49,264 bases of DNA, from the NCBI RefSeq assembly GCF_030652515.1, contig NZ_JAUSAR010000066.1, forward strand, positions 1 to 49,264. The letters run 5' to 3'. The stretch comes from Aquabacterium sp. (GTDB lineage Bacteria > Pseudomonadota > Gammaproteobacteria > Burkholderiales > Burkholderiaceae_C). The notes beneath the pieces were generated by a model, which made no database searches, was not told where the DNA came from, and saw only the letters and a list, made by a program, of their open reading frames with translations. Positions within the stretch are counted from its first letter, which is position 1; each line of letters opens with the position of its first letter. Below are positions 32,058 to 44,633 of this stretch, piece by piece. Position numbers and translations under genes: made by a program.

Positions 32058-33215
32058 ATGCCTTCCACGCCTGTTCAGATCACGTCCCGCCTGCCGCAAG
32101 TCGGCACCACCATCTTCTCGGTCATGTCGGCCCTGGCCCAGCAGCATGGGGCCATCAACCTGTCGCAGGGCTTTCCTGATTTCGACGCACCGCGCGAGCT
32201 GCTGGACCTGCTCGACCAGCACGCCCGCGCAGGCCACAACCAGTACGCGCCCATGGCGGGCGTGCCTGTGCTGCGAGAGGCCATCGCGGCCAAGGCCCAG
32301 TCCTTGTACGGCGCCACTTATGACCCTGACACCGAGGTCACCGTCACGGCGGGTGCCACGCAGGCCATCTTCACCGCGGTGGCGAGCATGGTGCGGCGCG
32401 GCGACGAGGTCATCGTCTTCGAGCCGGTGTACGACAGCTATGGCCCCGCGATCGAATTGAATGGCGGCAAGCCGGTGTACGCGCGCCTGGCCCTGTCCGA
32501 TTACAAGCCCGACTGGGCGCAGGTCAAGAAGCTGATCAACAAGCGCACGCGCATGATCATCATCAACTCACCGCACAACCCGACTGGCGCGGTGTTCTCC
32601 AGCGATGACATGCTGGCGCTGCAGGCCTTGGTCAAGGACACCAACATCGTGGTGCTCAGCGACGAGGTCTACGAGCACATGGTGTTCGATGGCGTGCGCC
32701 ATGAAAGCGTGATGCACTACCCCGGCCTGGCCGAGCGCAGCTTCGTGGTGTCCAGCTTTGGCAAGACCTACCACGTCACAGGTTGGAAGGTGGCTTACTG
32801 CCTGGCCCCGCGCGAGCTGATGGCCGAGTTCCGCAAGGCGCACCAGTTCATCGTGTTCACGGTGCATGGGCCTTCGCAATACGCGCTGGCCGACTTCATG
32901 AAGAAGCGCGAGTGGTATGCCGAGCTGAACGCCCTGTACCAAGGCAAGCGCGACATCTTCCGGCAAGCGATCTCGGGCTCGCGCTTCGAGTTGATGCCTT
33001 GCCAGGGCACCTACTTTCAATGCGTGAAGTACGGCGCCATCTCCGATGAAGGCGACCGTGCCTTTGTCGAGCGCCTGACGGTAGAGCATGGCGTGGCCGC
33101 GATCCCCGTGTCGGCCTTCTACCAGGACCAGGCCGACTTTGGCGTGATCCGCTTTTGCTTTGCCAAATCGGCGGCCACGCTCGAAAAGGCCCTGGATCGC
33201 TTGATCAGGCTGTGA
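32058..33215 (+). CDS. PLP-dependent aminotransferase, methionine aminotransferase (YbdL) type
   Basis: A 385-residue fold-type I aminotransferase. The PLP lysine is in 'SFGKTYHVTGWKVAYC' (about 235-250). Substrate and cofactor residues appear in 'NLSQGFPDFDAP', 'NQYAPMAGVPVLREAI', 'INSPHNPTGAVF' and 'VLSDEVYEHMVFDG', with the C-terminal Arg in 'GVIRFCFAKS'. These closely follow YbdL-type methionine:2-oxo-acid aminotransferases of the methionine salvage/kynurenine aminotransferase-like group. Substrate preference is inferred from the family. It ends 6 bp from the convergent lipoprotein gene. Confidence 0.92.
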   Translation: MPSTPVQITSRLPQVGTTIFSVMSALAQQHGAINLSQGFPDFDAPRELLDLLDQHARAGHNQYAPMAGVPVLREAIAAKAQSLYGATYDPDTEVTVTAGATQAIFTAVASMVRRGDEVIVFEPVYDSYGPAIELNGGKPVYARLALSDYKPDWAQVKKLINKRTRMIIINSPHNPTGAVFSSDDMLALQALVKDTNIVVLSDEVYEHMVFDGVRHESVMHYPGLAERSFVVSSFGKTYHVTGWKVAYCLAPRELMAEFRKAHQFIVFTVHGPSQYALADFMKKREWYAELNALYQGKRDIFRQAISGSRFELMPCQGTYFQCVKYGAISDEGDRAFVERLTVEHGVAAIPVSAFYQDQADFGVIRFCFAKSAATLEKALDRLIRL

Positions 33216-33221
33216 AAGCGA

Positions 33222-34910
33222 TCAGGGCACCAGCGGCACCGACCTGAGCGAGTTGGGAGTGTCGGCGTTGAACAACCACAGCGTGGTGTCGATGTGGAAG
33301 GTGGACGTGTTGCCGTTCAGGACTTCCGTCCAGTGGTGAACGTACAGCGGGTTCTGTGCGCCGGCCCAGGCCTGGTTGAGCATCCGCGCCATGCTGAAGT
33401 AATCGCCATGGGTGGGCAGGGTGCCCAGGGTGATTTTGGCGCGCGTGTCAACGTCGTAGCTCACCAGCCTGCCGCCGTCGCAGTCCGTCCGGTTCGGCGC
33501 GGGTTCGCACCACACCAGGCCCTTCTGCGACACGCTGTCGGGGTTGAACAGGGGGTGCAGGACCTTGTTGACCAGGTTGATGCCACTGGCTAGCAGTGTC
33601 TGGCTGTTGCCGTTATCGCGGATGCTGTAAATATCCTCCGTGTTGTCGTCTGCGGTCCGGGTGTAGTAGACCAAACCGTTTTCGACGTGGAACACGTTGA
33701 TGTCGTTGACGGCCCAAGGCAGATTGCTTTGGCCACGCACCAAAGCCTGCCTGGCGGTGCTGCTCCGGTTGATGGACCACAGGACTTCACCGCTCCAGGG
33801 CGCCGGGCTGCTGTACGTGGCGGCCTGCGTGGCCAGGACCGAGGTGCTGCTCAGCCAAAGCCCCGTGATGTTGCCGCCTTCGGCAGGCAGCGTGCTCAGC
33901 GTCGACACGGCCCCCGTGGTGTTGATGGACAGGATCTGTTGACCATTGGCCAGGTACAAGGCCTTGTTGTCCAGGTTGAAGACAAGGGGCGCGGAGGCGT
34001 TCACCAATGTGGCCAGGGCAGGGCCCAGGACTGGCGTGGCACCGGTCCAGTTCAGTTGGTGGATCTGTGTGCCGATCTGGATCAACCATTGCGTGGCCTG
34101 GTCTGGCAGGGGCGCCACAACGCGAACGATGAGGTCGGGCGCGACGTCACCCGGCAAGGTGTGCAGGATCTGCGTCAGATCGGTGGAGCGGACGACGATG
34201 CGGCGTGAACCTGCATCCAGCGTGAGCAGGCCGCGTGTCTGGCCCAGGGCATTGATCAGACGGCTCAGGATGACGGCCTGACCGGCAGGCGCGCTGGGCC
34301 CGACCAAGGCCGTGGACATGCCTGTGGACACGAGTACCTGGCCGTTGTCGGAGGGTTGATCGCAATCGCCGTCCGGGCCAGGCGTGCGCACCACGAACCA
34401 GTCGTGCCGGCCATCGGCTTCCGTGGCGAAGAATCCGGGGCTCAGGCCGCAGGCATTGACCAGCGAAGAGATGCGTTGGGGCGTGGGCGTCACGCTGCCA
34501 CCGATATCGACCTGGAAGACTTGGCCATTGCGCACGTAATAGAGCAACTGGGGCCCTTGGTACTGCAGGCCTGCGGCGCCGGGAGGCTGTTGGTAGGCAT
34601 CGCTCACGAGCCAGCCGGGGTAGTCGGCGTCCCCGGAGCCCAATGTGGTTTGCCAGACCACCGCGCCGGTGAGGCTGTCGACGACGGCCAGTTGACGGGT
34701 GTAATTGCCCGGGACTCCTTGGTGAAGGTCGGCGACGGCGTAGCGGATACTGATGGTGGACGGGTTGGCGGCAAGGGGCGTCACTTCACGATCTGAAACG
34801 GGCTGCCGCTTGTCATCGTTGCTGCCACCGCCGCAAGCGGCCAGAAAGGCAACGCCGAGCAAGGGTGCCCAACGCATGGACTGGAACCAAGACAAGTACT
34901 GCTGAGCCAT
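33222..34910 (-). CDS. Lipoprotein, probable beta-propeller, unknown function
   Basis: A 562-residue predicted lipoprotein: 'LLGVAFLAACGGGSNDD' with the lipobox Cys at about residue 26. The mature part is rich in beta-strand-like repeats with hydrophobic starts ('LAVVDSLTGAVVWQTTLGSG', 'LYLANGQQILSINTTGAVST', 'EVLWSINRSSTARQ'), like a PQQ/YVTN-type propeller, though exact blades are not clear. Four cysteines near 'NACGLSPG', 'DGDCDQ', 'VWCEPAPNRTDCDGG' could form disulfides. The ATG at 34910 has GGGAGA about 8 bp upstream. Function is not recognised, and no neighbour hints at one. Confidence 0.78.
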   Translation of the reverse strand: MAQQYLSWFQSMRWAPLLGVAFLAACGGGSNDDKRQPVSDREVTPLAANPSTISIRYAVADLHQGVPGNYTRQLAVVDSLTGAVVWQTTLGSGDADYPGWLVSDAYQQPPGAAGLQYQGPQLLYYVRNGQVFQVDIGGSVTPTPQRISSLVNACGLSPGFFATEADGRHDWFVVRTPGPDGDCDQPSDNGQVLVSTGMSTALVGPSAPAGQAVILSRLINALGQTRGLLTLDAGSRRIVVRSTDLTQILHTLPGDVAPDLIVRVVAPLPDQATQWLIQIGTQIHQLNWTGATPVLGPALATLVNASAPLVFNLDNKALYLANGQQILSINTTGAVSTLSTLPAEGGNITGLWLSSTSVLATQAATYSSPAPWSGEVLWSINRSSTARQALVRGQSNLPWAVNDINVFHVENGLVYYTRTADDNTEDIYSIRDNGNSQTLLASGINLVNKVLHPLFNPDSVSQKGLVWCEPAPNRTDCDGGRLVSYDVDTRAKITLGTLPTHGDYFSMARMLNQAWAGAQNPLYVHHWTEVLNGNTSTFHIDTTLWLFNADTPNSLRSVPLVP

Positions 34911-35014
34911 GGCGGCTTCTCCCTGAGTTTTTTTTGAACAACGGGAGCATTGTCACCCTAGAGGCTTCACTTGGCGGCCGCACCCACCGCGATCAAGGGG
35001 GACCATGCCAGGCC

Positions 35015-35599
35015 TCAATCTTTGAGTCGGCCGCGGATGCGGCTGAGCGACACGGGCGTGATGCCCAGAAACCGCGCCAGGTCTTTCTGCGGCACGCGCT
35101 GTGCCAGGCCGGGATGGCCATCGACAAAGGCCTGATAACGCTGCGTGGGCGACAAGGTCAGCAGATCGCGTTCACGCAACTCCTTGCGCGCGGCGAATGC
35201 TTGCCAGCCCCGCAGCAAGGCGCGTTGCCACAGCGCGTGTTGGGCGGCGATCTCCTCCATCCAGACGTAGTCGATGCATTCCAGTTCGCAGGCTTCCAGG
35301 GCCTCGCAGGCAAAGCTGGTCACGCCCTGGCCGTGAAGGGCGGTCAGGCTGCAGAAGAAGTCGCCCTCGGACACCAGCTCCTGCACCCAGTCGTCACCAT
35401 TCAAGGCGCGATACACCAGCTTCAAGCAACCGCGTCGGACCACGTACAAGTAGGGGTGCACCTGGCCTGCTTCGAACAAGGTCTGGCCTTTGGGCAAGCA
35501 CACGATGCGCAGGTGCTGGGCCAGGTCATCGGGCAGAGCCACCTCATCGCCCGCCAGTTTGCACAGCAGGGGCCAGCTCAGCAAGGATTGCTTATCCAT
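35015..35599 (-). CDS. Crp/Fnr-family transcriptional regulator
   Basis: A 194-residue regulator. A cyclic-nucleotide-binding-like beta-roll covers about 30-115 ('IVCLPKGQTLFEAGQVHPYLYVV', 'RRGCLKLVYRAL', 'VSEGDFFCS'). A winged helix follows with recognition helix 'QKDLARFLGITPVSLSRIRGRL' (about 170-192). The cNMP-contact Arg-Ser/Thr pair is not obvious and there is no Fnr-type N-terminal Cys cluster, so the ligand is unclear. It is divergent from the MAPEG gene across 75 bp and is a likely regulator of it. Confidence 0.9.
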   Translation of the reverse strand: MDKQSLLSWPLLCKLAGDEVALPDDLAQHLRIVCLPKGQTLFEAGQVHPYLYVVRRGCLKLVYRALNGDDWVQELVSEGDFFCSLTALHGQGVTSFACEALEACELECIDYVWMEEIAAQHALWQRALLRGWQAFAARKELRERDLLTLSPTQRYQAFVDGHPGLAQRVPQKDLARFLGITPVSLSRIRGRLKD

Positions 35600-36074
35600 C
35601 GTTAATGACAGCGGGGTGGTTTGGAGCGACGATGCGCGCCGAGATTAACCGCAAACCGACAGGAGACCTTCGAGATGACACCCCAAGAGCTGATCCCGCC
35701 GATGCTGCGCCCCATGGTGGCCATGATGGTGTTGACCGGCGTGGTCTGGTTGTTCATGTACGCGCGCCGCCTGGGCTACATGACCCGCCATGGCATTGAC
35801 GCGCAAACGGTGAACACGCCGCAGAAGATGACGCAGGCCCTGCCCGAGGGCGTGGAGTTCGCCTCCAACAACCTGAAGAACCTGTTCGAGTTGCCGGTGC
35901 TGTTCTACGCCGTGTGCCTGGTCCTGATCCAGTTGGGCTGGGCCACCCACACCGACGTGACGGCCGCCTGGGTTTTCGTGGGCCTGCGCGCGGTGCACAG
36001 CGCCGTGCATTGCACCATCAATATCGTGATGCTGCGCTTCATCGCCTACCTGGGTGCCAGCCTGGCGCTGTGGT

Positions 36075-39389
<3,315 letters not shown>

Positions 39390-39432
39390 AAAATCTCCCC
39401 ACACCTGCGTTGATGGCGCCCTGTAGTGTCGC

Positions 39433-40761
39433 TTACGGCCCTCGTCCGAACAAGCGCCCGGCGTGCAGGCCCAAGCCGGTGGCCACCGAGGCCAGGCGGT
39501 CACCACGCACCGCGCGGGTCCGCGGGAAGGCCGCTTCCAGCTGGTCGGTCAGCAGTTTCAGGCCGGTGGAGCCGCCCGTGAAATACAGCGCGTGGATGTC
39601 AGAGGGCTGCAAGCCGGCCATGCGCACGGTATCGAGCGCGCAGGCGGTGATGCGGGCCAGGTCTTCGCGGAAGGCCTGCTCGGCTTGCGCTTCCTTCAAA
39701 GGGGCGTGCAGGCCGGCTTCGATGATGGACAGGTCGATGTCGAAATCGCCCCCGGCCGCCACGGCGATCTTGGCGGCTTCGGCGCTGCCCACCAGGGCGT
39801 GGCCCAGGCGGTCGTTCACCACCTTCATCAGGCGCTTGAACTGGGTCTGGTCGGCGTAGAAGCCGTTCATGCTTTTCAGCTCGGCCACGCGCGGGGCCTG
39901 GTAGATGTTGTTGATCAGGTGCCAGGTGGCCAGATCGAAATAGACGCGGCTGGGAATGGGGCGTGGCGGCTGGCCGCCAATGCTGGGGCCCATGCCGCCG
40001 TGGCCCAAAGGTGGCATCACGCAGGACAGGGACACGCGGCGGTCGAAATCGGTGCCCGCCACGTGCACGCCGTGGCTGGCCAGGATGTCGCTGCGGCGGT
40101 CGAGCAGGGCGGCGCGCTGCGGGCCCACGCGCACCACCGAGAAGTCGGAGGTGCCACCGCCGATGTCGGCCACCAGCGCGAGTTCTTCGCGCGTGGCCTG
40201 TTGCTCGTAGTCAAAAGCAGCCGCGATCGGTTCGTACTGGAAAGCCACGTCCTTGAAGCCCACGGCGTGGGCGGCGGCTGCCAGCGAGGCTTGGGCTTGC
40301 GCGTCGCGCTCGGGGTCGTCGTCCACGAAAAACACGGGGCGGCCCAGCACCACGTGGCTGAGCACCTGGCCGCTGGCACGCTCGGCGCGGCTGCGCAGGT
40401 GGTGCAAATAGCCGGTGATGATGTCGATGTACTTGACGCCAAAGCCGTGGCCCAGGTCGGTGGTCTGCTCCACCAGCGGGCTGCCCAGGATGCTCTTCAT
40501 GGAGCGCATCAGGCGGCCTTCGTAGCCTTCGATGTAGGCCTGCACGGCGGCGCGGCCAAAGGTGCGGGGCAATTCGGCGCCAGCGCGGCCGGTTGCTTTT
40601 TCAAAAGCGATGGGCAGGTCATCGCTGTCGGTGCAGTAGAACACCGCCGTGGGCATGGTGAGGCTGTCGCCCTCCAGCGGCACCAGTCGCATCCCCTGGT
40701 CAGTGGGAATGGCGATGGCCGAATTGGAGGTGCCGAAGTCGATGGCGCAATAACTACTCAA
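39433..40761 (-). CDS. Hsp70-family chaperone, YegD type
   Basis: A 442-residue ATPase-domain protein of the Hsp70/actin superfamily. The phosphate-1 loop is 'CAIDFGTSNSAIAI' (about 5-18), phosphate-2 'LVADIGGGTSDFSVV' (about 195-209) and the adenosine motif 'ALYFTGGSTGLKLL' (about 395-408). It lacks the C-terminal substrate-binding domain of DnaK, as YegD proteins do. Its client is unknown. Translation appears to begin at TTG (40759-40761), which overlaps the AraC gene's 3' end by 8 bp; no better in-frame start exists. Confidence 0.92.
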   Translation of the reverse strand: MSSYCAIDFGTSNSAIAIPTDQGMRLVPLEGDSLTMPTAVFYCTDSDDLPIAFEKATGRAGAELPRTFGRAAVQAYIEGYEGRLMRSMKSILGSPLVEQTTDLGHGFGVKYIDIITGYLHHLRSRAERASGQVLSHVVLGRPVFFVDDDPERDAQAQASLAAAAHAVGFKDVAFQYEPIAAAFDYEQQATREELALVADIGGGTSDFSVVRVGPQRAALLDRRSDILASHGVHVAGTDFDRRVSLSCVMPPLGHGGMGPSIGGQPPRPIPSRVYFDLATWHLINNIYQAPRVAELKSMNGFYADQTQFKRLMKVVNDRLGHALVGSAEAAKIAVAAGGDFDIDLSIIEAGLHAPLKEAQAEQAFREDLARITACALDTVRMAGLQPSDIHALYFTGGSTGLKLLTDQLEAAFPRTRAVRGDRLASVATGLGLHAGRLFGRGP

Positions 40762-41812
40762 GGGGCGGGTTCTCTGGCGGGACGGACGGGGCGCACACTG
40801 TATCAGTCAGGGGGTGGCTTCGAAAAGCGGCGGGCGTTTTGCCGCTCCAGCGTTGAAAGGCGTGGATGAAGGCGGCGGACTCAGCATAGCCCAGCTCCTG
40901 GGCAATCGCTTCGATCGACAACTGGGTGTGGTGAAGCAAGTGCCGCGCCTTGTCGTAACGCACCTGGCTCAACAGCTCGCGAAAATTGTGGCCTTCCTCG
41001 CTCAACTGGCGCCGCAGGCTGCGCTCGGACAACTGGAAGGAGCGGGCCACCTCCTCTGCGCTGGGGTAACCCTGCGTGAACATCGCCAGGTGAGCCTGCA
41101 CCCGATCGCTCAAGGTGCTCAGCGACACGTTCTGCGCCACCAGTTGTTGCTCGCACATGGACCGGTACATGCCATGGGCGGCCGGATCGGCCGAGGCAAA
41201 ACGCAGTTGCAGGTACTCGTTGCGCATCCACAGGCGGGCCACGGGCTCGCCAAAGCGCACGGGGCAGCCGAAGTGGGCTTCGTAGACGGCGGCTTCCGGC
41301 GGACGCGGGTAGGGCATGTCGATGCTTTCGGCTCGCAGGTCCAGGCCCAGCGAGGCCTGCAGGTCACGCATCATCTTGTAGGTGCCCGAGACCTCGCCAT
41401 CCACCCGGAAGCGAAACACCTTGGGGGGCATGGGCAAGGGCTCCAGCACCAGGGCGCTGAGCTGTTCGCCGGGCTCGAAGCGCAGGGTGCCGTAGTTGTA
41501 GGTCAGGCGCTGGTAGCGGATGCCCATCTGAAAGGCTTCGTAGGCATTGGCGCAGGTCAGCAGCAGCATCACCAGTGGGCCGTAGCCCGCCAGGTTGTAG
41601 AACTGCCCCAGCCGCAGGCCGATGGTGGGGTCGTGCAGGTACTGGGCCAGGTCGGCGTAGATCCGCAACTCGCGGGCGCGGTCGATGGGGGTGCTGGGGT
41701 TCAGCTGTTCCAAGACAAGGCCGTGCCGGGTCAGCACGGGGGTGGGGTCTTCGCCCAGTTGCTGCAGGCCTTGCAGCATGTAGATGAGGCCCAGGACGGG
41801 ACGGGTACCCAT
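40754..41812 (-). CDS. AraC-family transcriptional regulator
   Basis: A 352-residue regulator of the ArgR/OruR-like AraC subgroup. The N-terminal Arabinose_bd-type domain (about 20-215) is followed by a helix-turn-helix pair (about 255-340): 'EEVARSFQLSERSLRRQLSEEG' and 'SIEAIAQELGYAESAAFIHA', 'FQRWSGKTPAAFR'. Its divergent neighbour is a Baeyer-Villiger-type monooxygenase 167 bp away, a usual arrangement for control of a catabolic gene. The Hsp70-like gene overlaps its 3' end by 8 bp. Confidence 0.94.
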   Translation of the reverse strand: MGTRPVLGLIYMLQGLQQLGEDPTPVLTRHGLVLEQLNPSTPIDRARELRIYADLAQYLHDPTIGLRLGQFYNLAGYGPLVMLLLTCANAYEAFQMGIRYQRLTYNYGTLRFEPGEQLSALVLEPLPMPPKVFRFRVDGEVSGTYKMMRDLQASLGLDLRAESIDMPYPRPPEAAVYEAHFGCPVRFGEPVARLWMRNEYLQLRFASADPAAHGMYRSMCEQQLVAQNVSLSTLSDRVQAHLAMFTQGYPSAEEVARSFQLSERSLRRQLSEEGHNFRELLSQVRYDKARHLLHHTQLSIEAIAQELGYAESAAFIHAFQRWSGKTPAAFRSHPLTDTVCAPSVPPENPPLE

Positions 41813-41979
41813 GGGTGGTGCTTGCTTGGTTTGATCTGCGTCAAGAACGCGCCTTGTGGGGCTTGGGCGCCGCCAGCTTGGCCGAAATAATCAATCTGAC
41901 GGGCGAATCTAGCATGGCGGCAAGCGCACCGCGCACGCACCATGGCCTGGCGTTCGGAGACAAATCAACAAGGTGCCGC

Positions 41980-43542
41980 ATGACTTCACAGAACACGACC
42001 ATTTCCTCCTCCCCCCGCCCCCGCCAGGTTGAAGTGGCGATCGCCGGTGTCGGCTTTGGCGGCTTGTGCATGGCGGTCAAGCTCAAGATGGCGGGCATTG
42101 ACGACTTCGTGATCCTGGAGAAAGCCAGCGAGGTAGGCGGCACCTGGCGCGACAACACCTACCCGGGCGCCGAGTGCGATGTGCAGTCGCACATGTACTC
42201 GTACTCGTTCGAGACCAAGCCGGATTGGACCAAGCGCTATGCCCCTTGGGACGAGATCCAGCAGTACATCCTGGACGTGACCAAAAAGTACGGCATCCGC
42301 CCGCACATCCATTTCAACCAGGAGGTGATCAGCGCGGTGTTCAACGAAGGCACGGGGCGCTGGACCATCAAGACCGCCGGTGGCGAGGTCATCAGCGCGC
42401 GCCACTGGGTGCTGGCTTCAGGCCCGCTGCACGTGCCGGCGTTTCCTGACATCAAGGGGCTGGACACCTTCGAGGGCAAGGTGATGCACTCGGCCCAGTG
42501 GGACCACGGCTACGATCTGCGTGGCAAGACGGTGGTGTCTTTGGGCAGCGGCGGCAGCGCCATCCAGTACGTGCCGGAGATCGCACCCCTGGTCAAGAAA
42601 CTGCACGTGTTCCAGCGCACGCCAGCCTGGGTGATTCCGCGCGACACGCGCCAGTATTCCGAGTTCCGCAAGAAGCTGTTCGCGGCCCTGCCCATCACGC
42701 GCACGCTGCACCGCTGGCGTTGTTACTGGACCAACGAGTCGCGCGTGTGGCCCATCTTCAACCCATGGATGGCGCGCATTGGTGGCGCGGCGATCAAGAA
42801 GTTCATCTCGCACCAGGTGAAGGATCCGGCCCTGGTCAAGAAGCTCACGCCCGACTACACCCTGGGCTGCAAGCGCATCCTCATCTCCAACAAGTGGTAC
42901 CCCACCTTCAACCGGCAGAACGTGGAGCTGGTGACCAACGGCATCCAGGAAATCCGCGAGCACAGCATCGTCACCAAGGATGGGGTGGAGCGGCCCATGG
43001 ACTGCCTGATCCTGGGCACCGGTTTCATCGTGGACCCGCGCATCTACATGAAGAACTTCGAGATGCGCGGCCGCCATGGTCACACCTTGCAAGAGGACTG
43101 GAAGGTTAGCCCAACGTCCTACCTGGGCATCACCACCGCCAACTACCCCAACATGTACCAATTGGTGGGGCCGCACACCGGCCTGGGCCACAACTCCATC
43201 ATCTTCATGATCGAGGCGCAGGTGGACTACATCGTCAAGTGCATCCAGCTGGTCAAGGCCAAGGGCGTGGACTACCTGGACGTCAAGCCTGCTGCCATGA
43301 CGCGCTTCCTGAACGAGGTGACACAGGCGCTCAAGGGCACGGTGTGGTCATCGGGCTGCAAGAGCTGGTACCAGACGGCGGAGGGCATCAACTTCGCGAT
43401 CTGGCCCAACTCGACGTGGAAGTACTGGCTGCAAACGCGCAGCATCAACGAGTCGGACTACGAGTTCGTGAAGTGTGTGGCCAAGAGTTCCACGGAGCAG
43501 TTGGAAGTGGGCGGCTCTCAGAGCACCATGGGCTTGGCGTAG
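41980..43542 (+). CDS. Flavin-containing monooxygenase, Baeyer-Villiger type
   Basis: A 520-residue FAD/NADPH enzyme. The FAD Rossmann motif is 'GVGFGG' at residues 23-28, the NADP motif 'SLGSGGSAIQ' (about 187). Between them lies 'FEGKVMHSAQW' (about 164-174), an exact fit to the BVMO fingerprint FxGxxxHxxxW. 'GGTWRDNTYPGAECDVQSH' is also typical. Such enzymes insert oxygen next to ketones, forming esters or lactones; the ketone is not deducible here. ATG at 41980, with AAGG about 9 bp upstream. Divergent from the AraC regulator. The 3' end overlaps the convergent AttH gene by 25 bp. Confidence 0.93.
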   Translation: MTSQNTTISSSPRPRQVEVAIAGVGFGGLCMAVKLKMAGIDDFVILEKASEVGGTWRDNTYPGAECDVQSHMYSYSFETKPDWTKRYAPWDEIQQYILDVTKKYGIRPHIHFNQEVISAVFNEGTGRWTIKTAGGEVISARHWVLASGPLHVPAFPDIKGLDTFEGKVMHSAQWDHGYDLRGKTVVSLGSGGSAIQYVPEIAPLVKKLHVFQRTPAWVIPRDTRQYSEFRKKLFAALPITRTLHRWRCYWTNESRVWPIFNPWMARIGGAAIKKFISHQVKDPALVKKLTPDYTLGCKRILISNKWYPTFNRQNVELVTNGIQEIREHSIVTKDGVERPMDCLILGTGFIVDPRIYMKNFEMRGRHGHTLQEDWKVSPTSYLGITTANYPNMYQLVGPHTGLGHNSIIFMIEAQVDYIVKCIQLVKAKGVDYLDVKPAAMTRFLNEVTQALKGTVWSSGCKSWYQTAEGINFAIWPNSTWKYWLQTRSINESDYEFVKCVAKSSTEQLEVGGSQSTMGLA

Positions 43543-44633
43543 CCGGTCATCTCCAGGTAGCCCTCGCCGACCACGCGCTGGTCGGCGTCGCGCAATTCGC
43601 TCAAGCCTTCCCAGTAGACGGTGCCGGTGCTTTGCTGCCCGGCCAGTTCCTGAGCATCGAGCAAGGCGTGCACGGTGAAGCGGCCGACGGGCGTGATCAC
43701 CTGCCATTCGACCGGGTAGGTGGCGTGCGTGGCGGGGCTTTGCCAGGTGCGACCTGGGGTGAAGCGAACCTCTTCAGGTTTGAAGATGTGGGTGGCTTGG
43801 CCAGGTGCGCGGAAGCTGCCGCCAGACCATGAGGTCGAGCCATCGGCCCGGCGCACGCGGAAGGCCATCAGGGCGCTGCCATCGCGCAGGTTCATGCCGA
43901 TCCAGTCCCAGCCCACGGCGTCGGGGGCCAGCAGGCCCTCGCCGCACTCGTGGTCCATCCAGGCCTGGCCGGTGACAGCTTGCGTCTGGCCTTTCAAGGT
44001 GACCTGGCCGGTGACCGCCAGCTGCGGTTGCGAGTAATAGCGGCTGGCCTGGCTGGGCAGCGGGCCTTTGCGCGAATAGCCCGCCTGGCCCTGCACCAAG
44101 GGTGCTTGTGTGCTGCGCATGCCCAGTTGGAAGCTGAAGGCCTGGGCCTTGACTTGCGCCTGGTAAAGGCTTTGCGTGGTGCTGCCGCTGCGTTGCAGGG
44201 ACCAGTCTTTCAGGTACACGTGCGTGTCGGCCGTGCTGGCACCAGCCAGGCCCAGGCCTTCGCGGGCGATGCGCTGGTCGTGCAGCAACTGGCGGCCCGC
44301 CGCATCGGTGAGGGCGGCGTGCGCCAGGATCAATTGCTTGGCGGCGAATTGGCTGGGGTTGTCTTGGGCCGTGTCCACGCGCGATCGGAAGAAGGTGACC
44401 TGGAAGCCCAGTGTTTGGCGATCCGCCGTGCGCAGGCGGCCGGTGATGTACCACCACTCGGTTCGAAACTCGGGGTGGGCGCCGAAGTCCCGCGGGAAGC
44501 GCAGGGCATCACCGGGTTTGACTTCGGGGTGGGCGGCGGCGGGCGCGACCCAGCTGGCATGGGCGCCCAGCGTGCCCATGCCCAGCAGGGCGAGACACTG
44601 GCGTCGGTCGAATGGCGGCAAGCCATTGCTCAT
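43518..44633 (-). CDS. AttH/CrtC lipocalin-like exported protein
   Basis: A 371-residue protein related to carotenoid 1,2-hydratase and AttH. A Tat-like signal, 'DRRQCLALLGMGTLGAHASW', lies at about 8-35. Typical segments are 'FPRDFGAHPEFRTEWWYITG', 'LGFQVTFFR', 'AWMDHECGEG...WDWIGMNL' and 'YLEMTGY'. Carotenoid genes are absent, so the hydratase name is unlikely to describe its job. In related genomes this gene usually follows an FtsX-like permease and ATPase; here the permease is separated from it by a nuclease gene. ATG at 44633 overlaps the nuclease stop (ATGA). Confidence 0.88.
   Translation of the reverse strand: MSNGLPPFDRRQCLALLGMGTLGAHASWVAPAAAHPEVKPGDALRFPRDFGAHPEFRTEWWYITGRLRTADRQTLGFQVTFFRSRVDTAQDNPSQFAAKQLILAHAALTDAAGRQLLHDQRIAREGLGLAGASTADTHVYLKDWSLQRSGSTTQSLYQAQVKAQAFSFQLGMRSTQAPLVQGQAGYSRKGPLPSQASRYYSQPQLAVTGQVTLKGQTQAVTGQAWMDHECGEGLLAPDAVGWDWIGMNLRDGSALMAFRVRRADGSTSWSGGSFRAPGQATHIFKPEEVRFTPGRTWQSPATHATYPVEWQVITPVGRFTVHALLDAQELAGQQSTGTVYWEGLSELRDADQRVVGEGYLEMTGYAKPMVL

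Noticed and set aside
43518..44633. Carotenoid biosynthesis role for the CrtC-like gene
   Set aside because: No carotenoid genes nearby; ABC/FtsX context points to the AttH-type envelope group.
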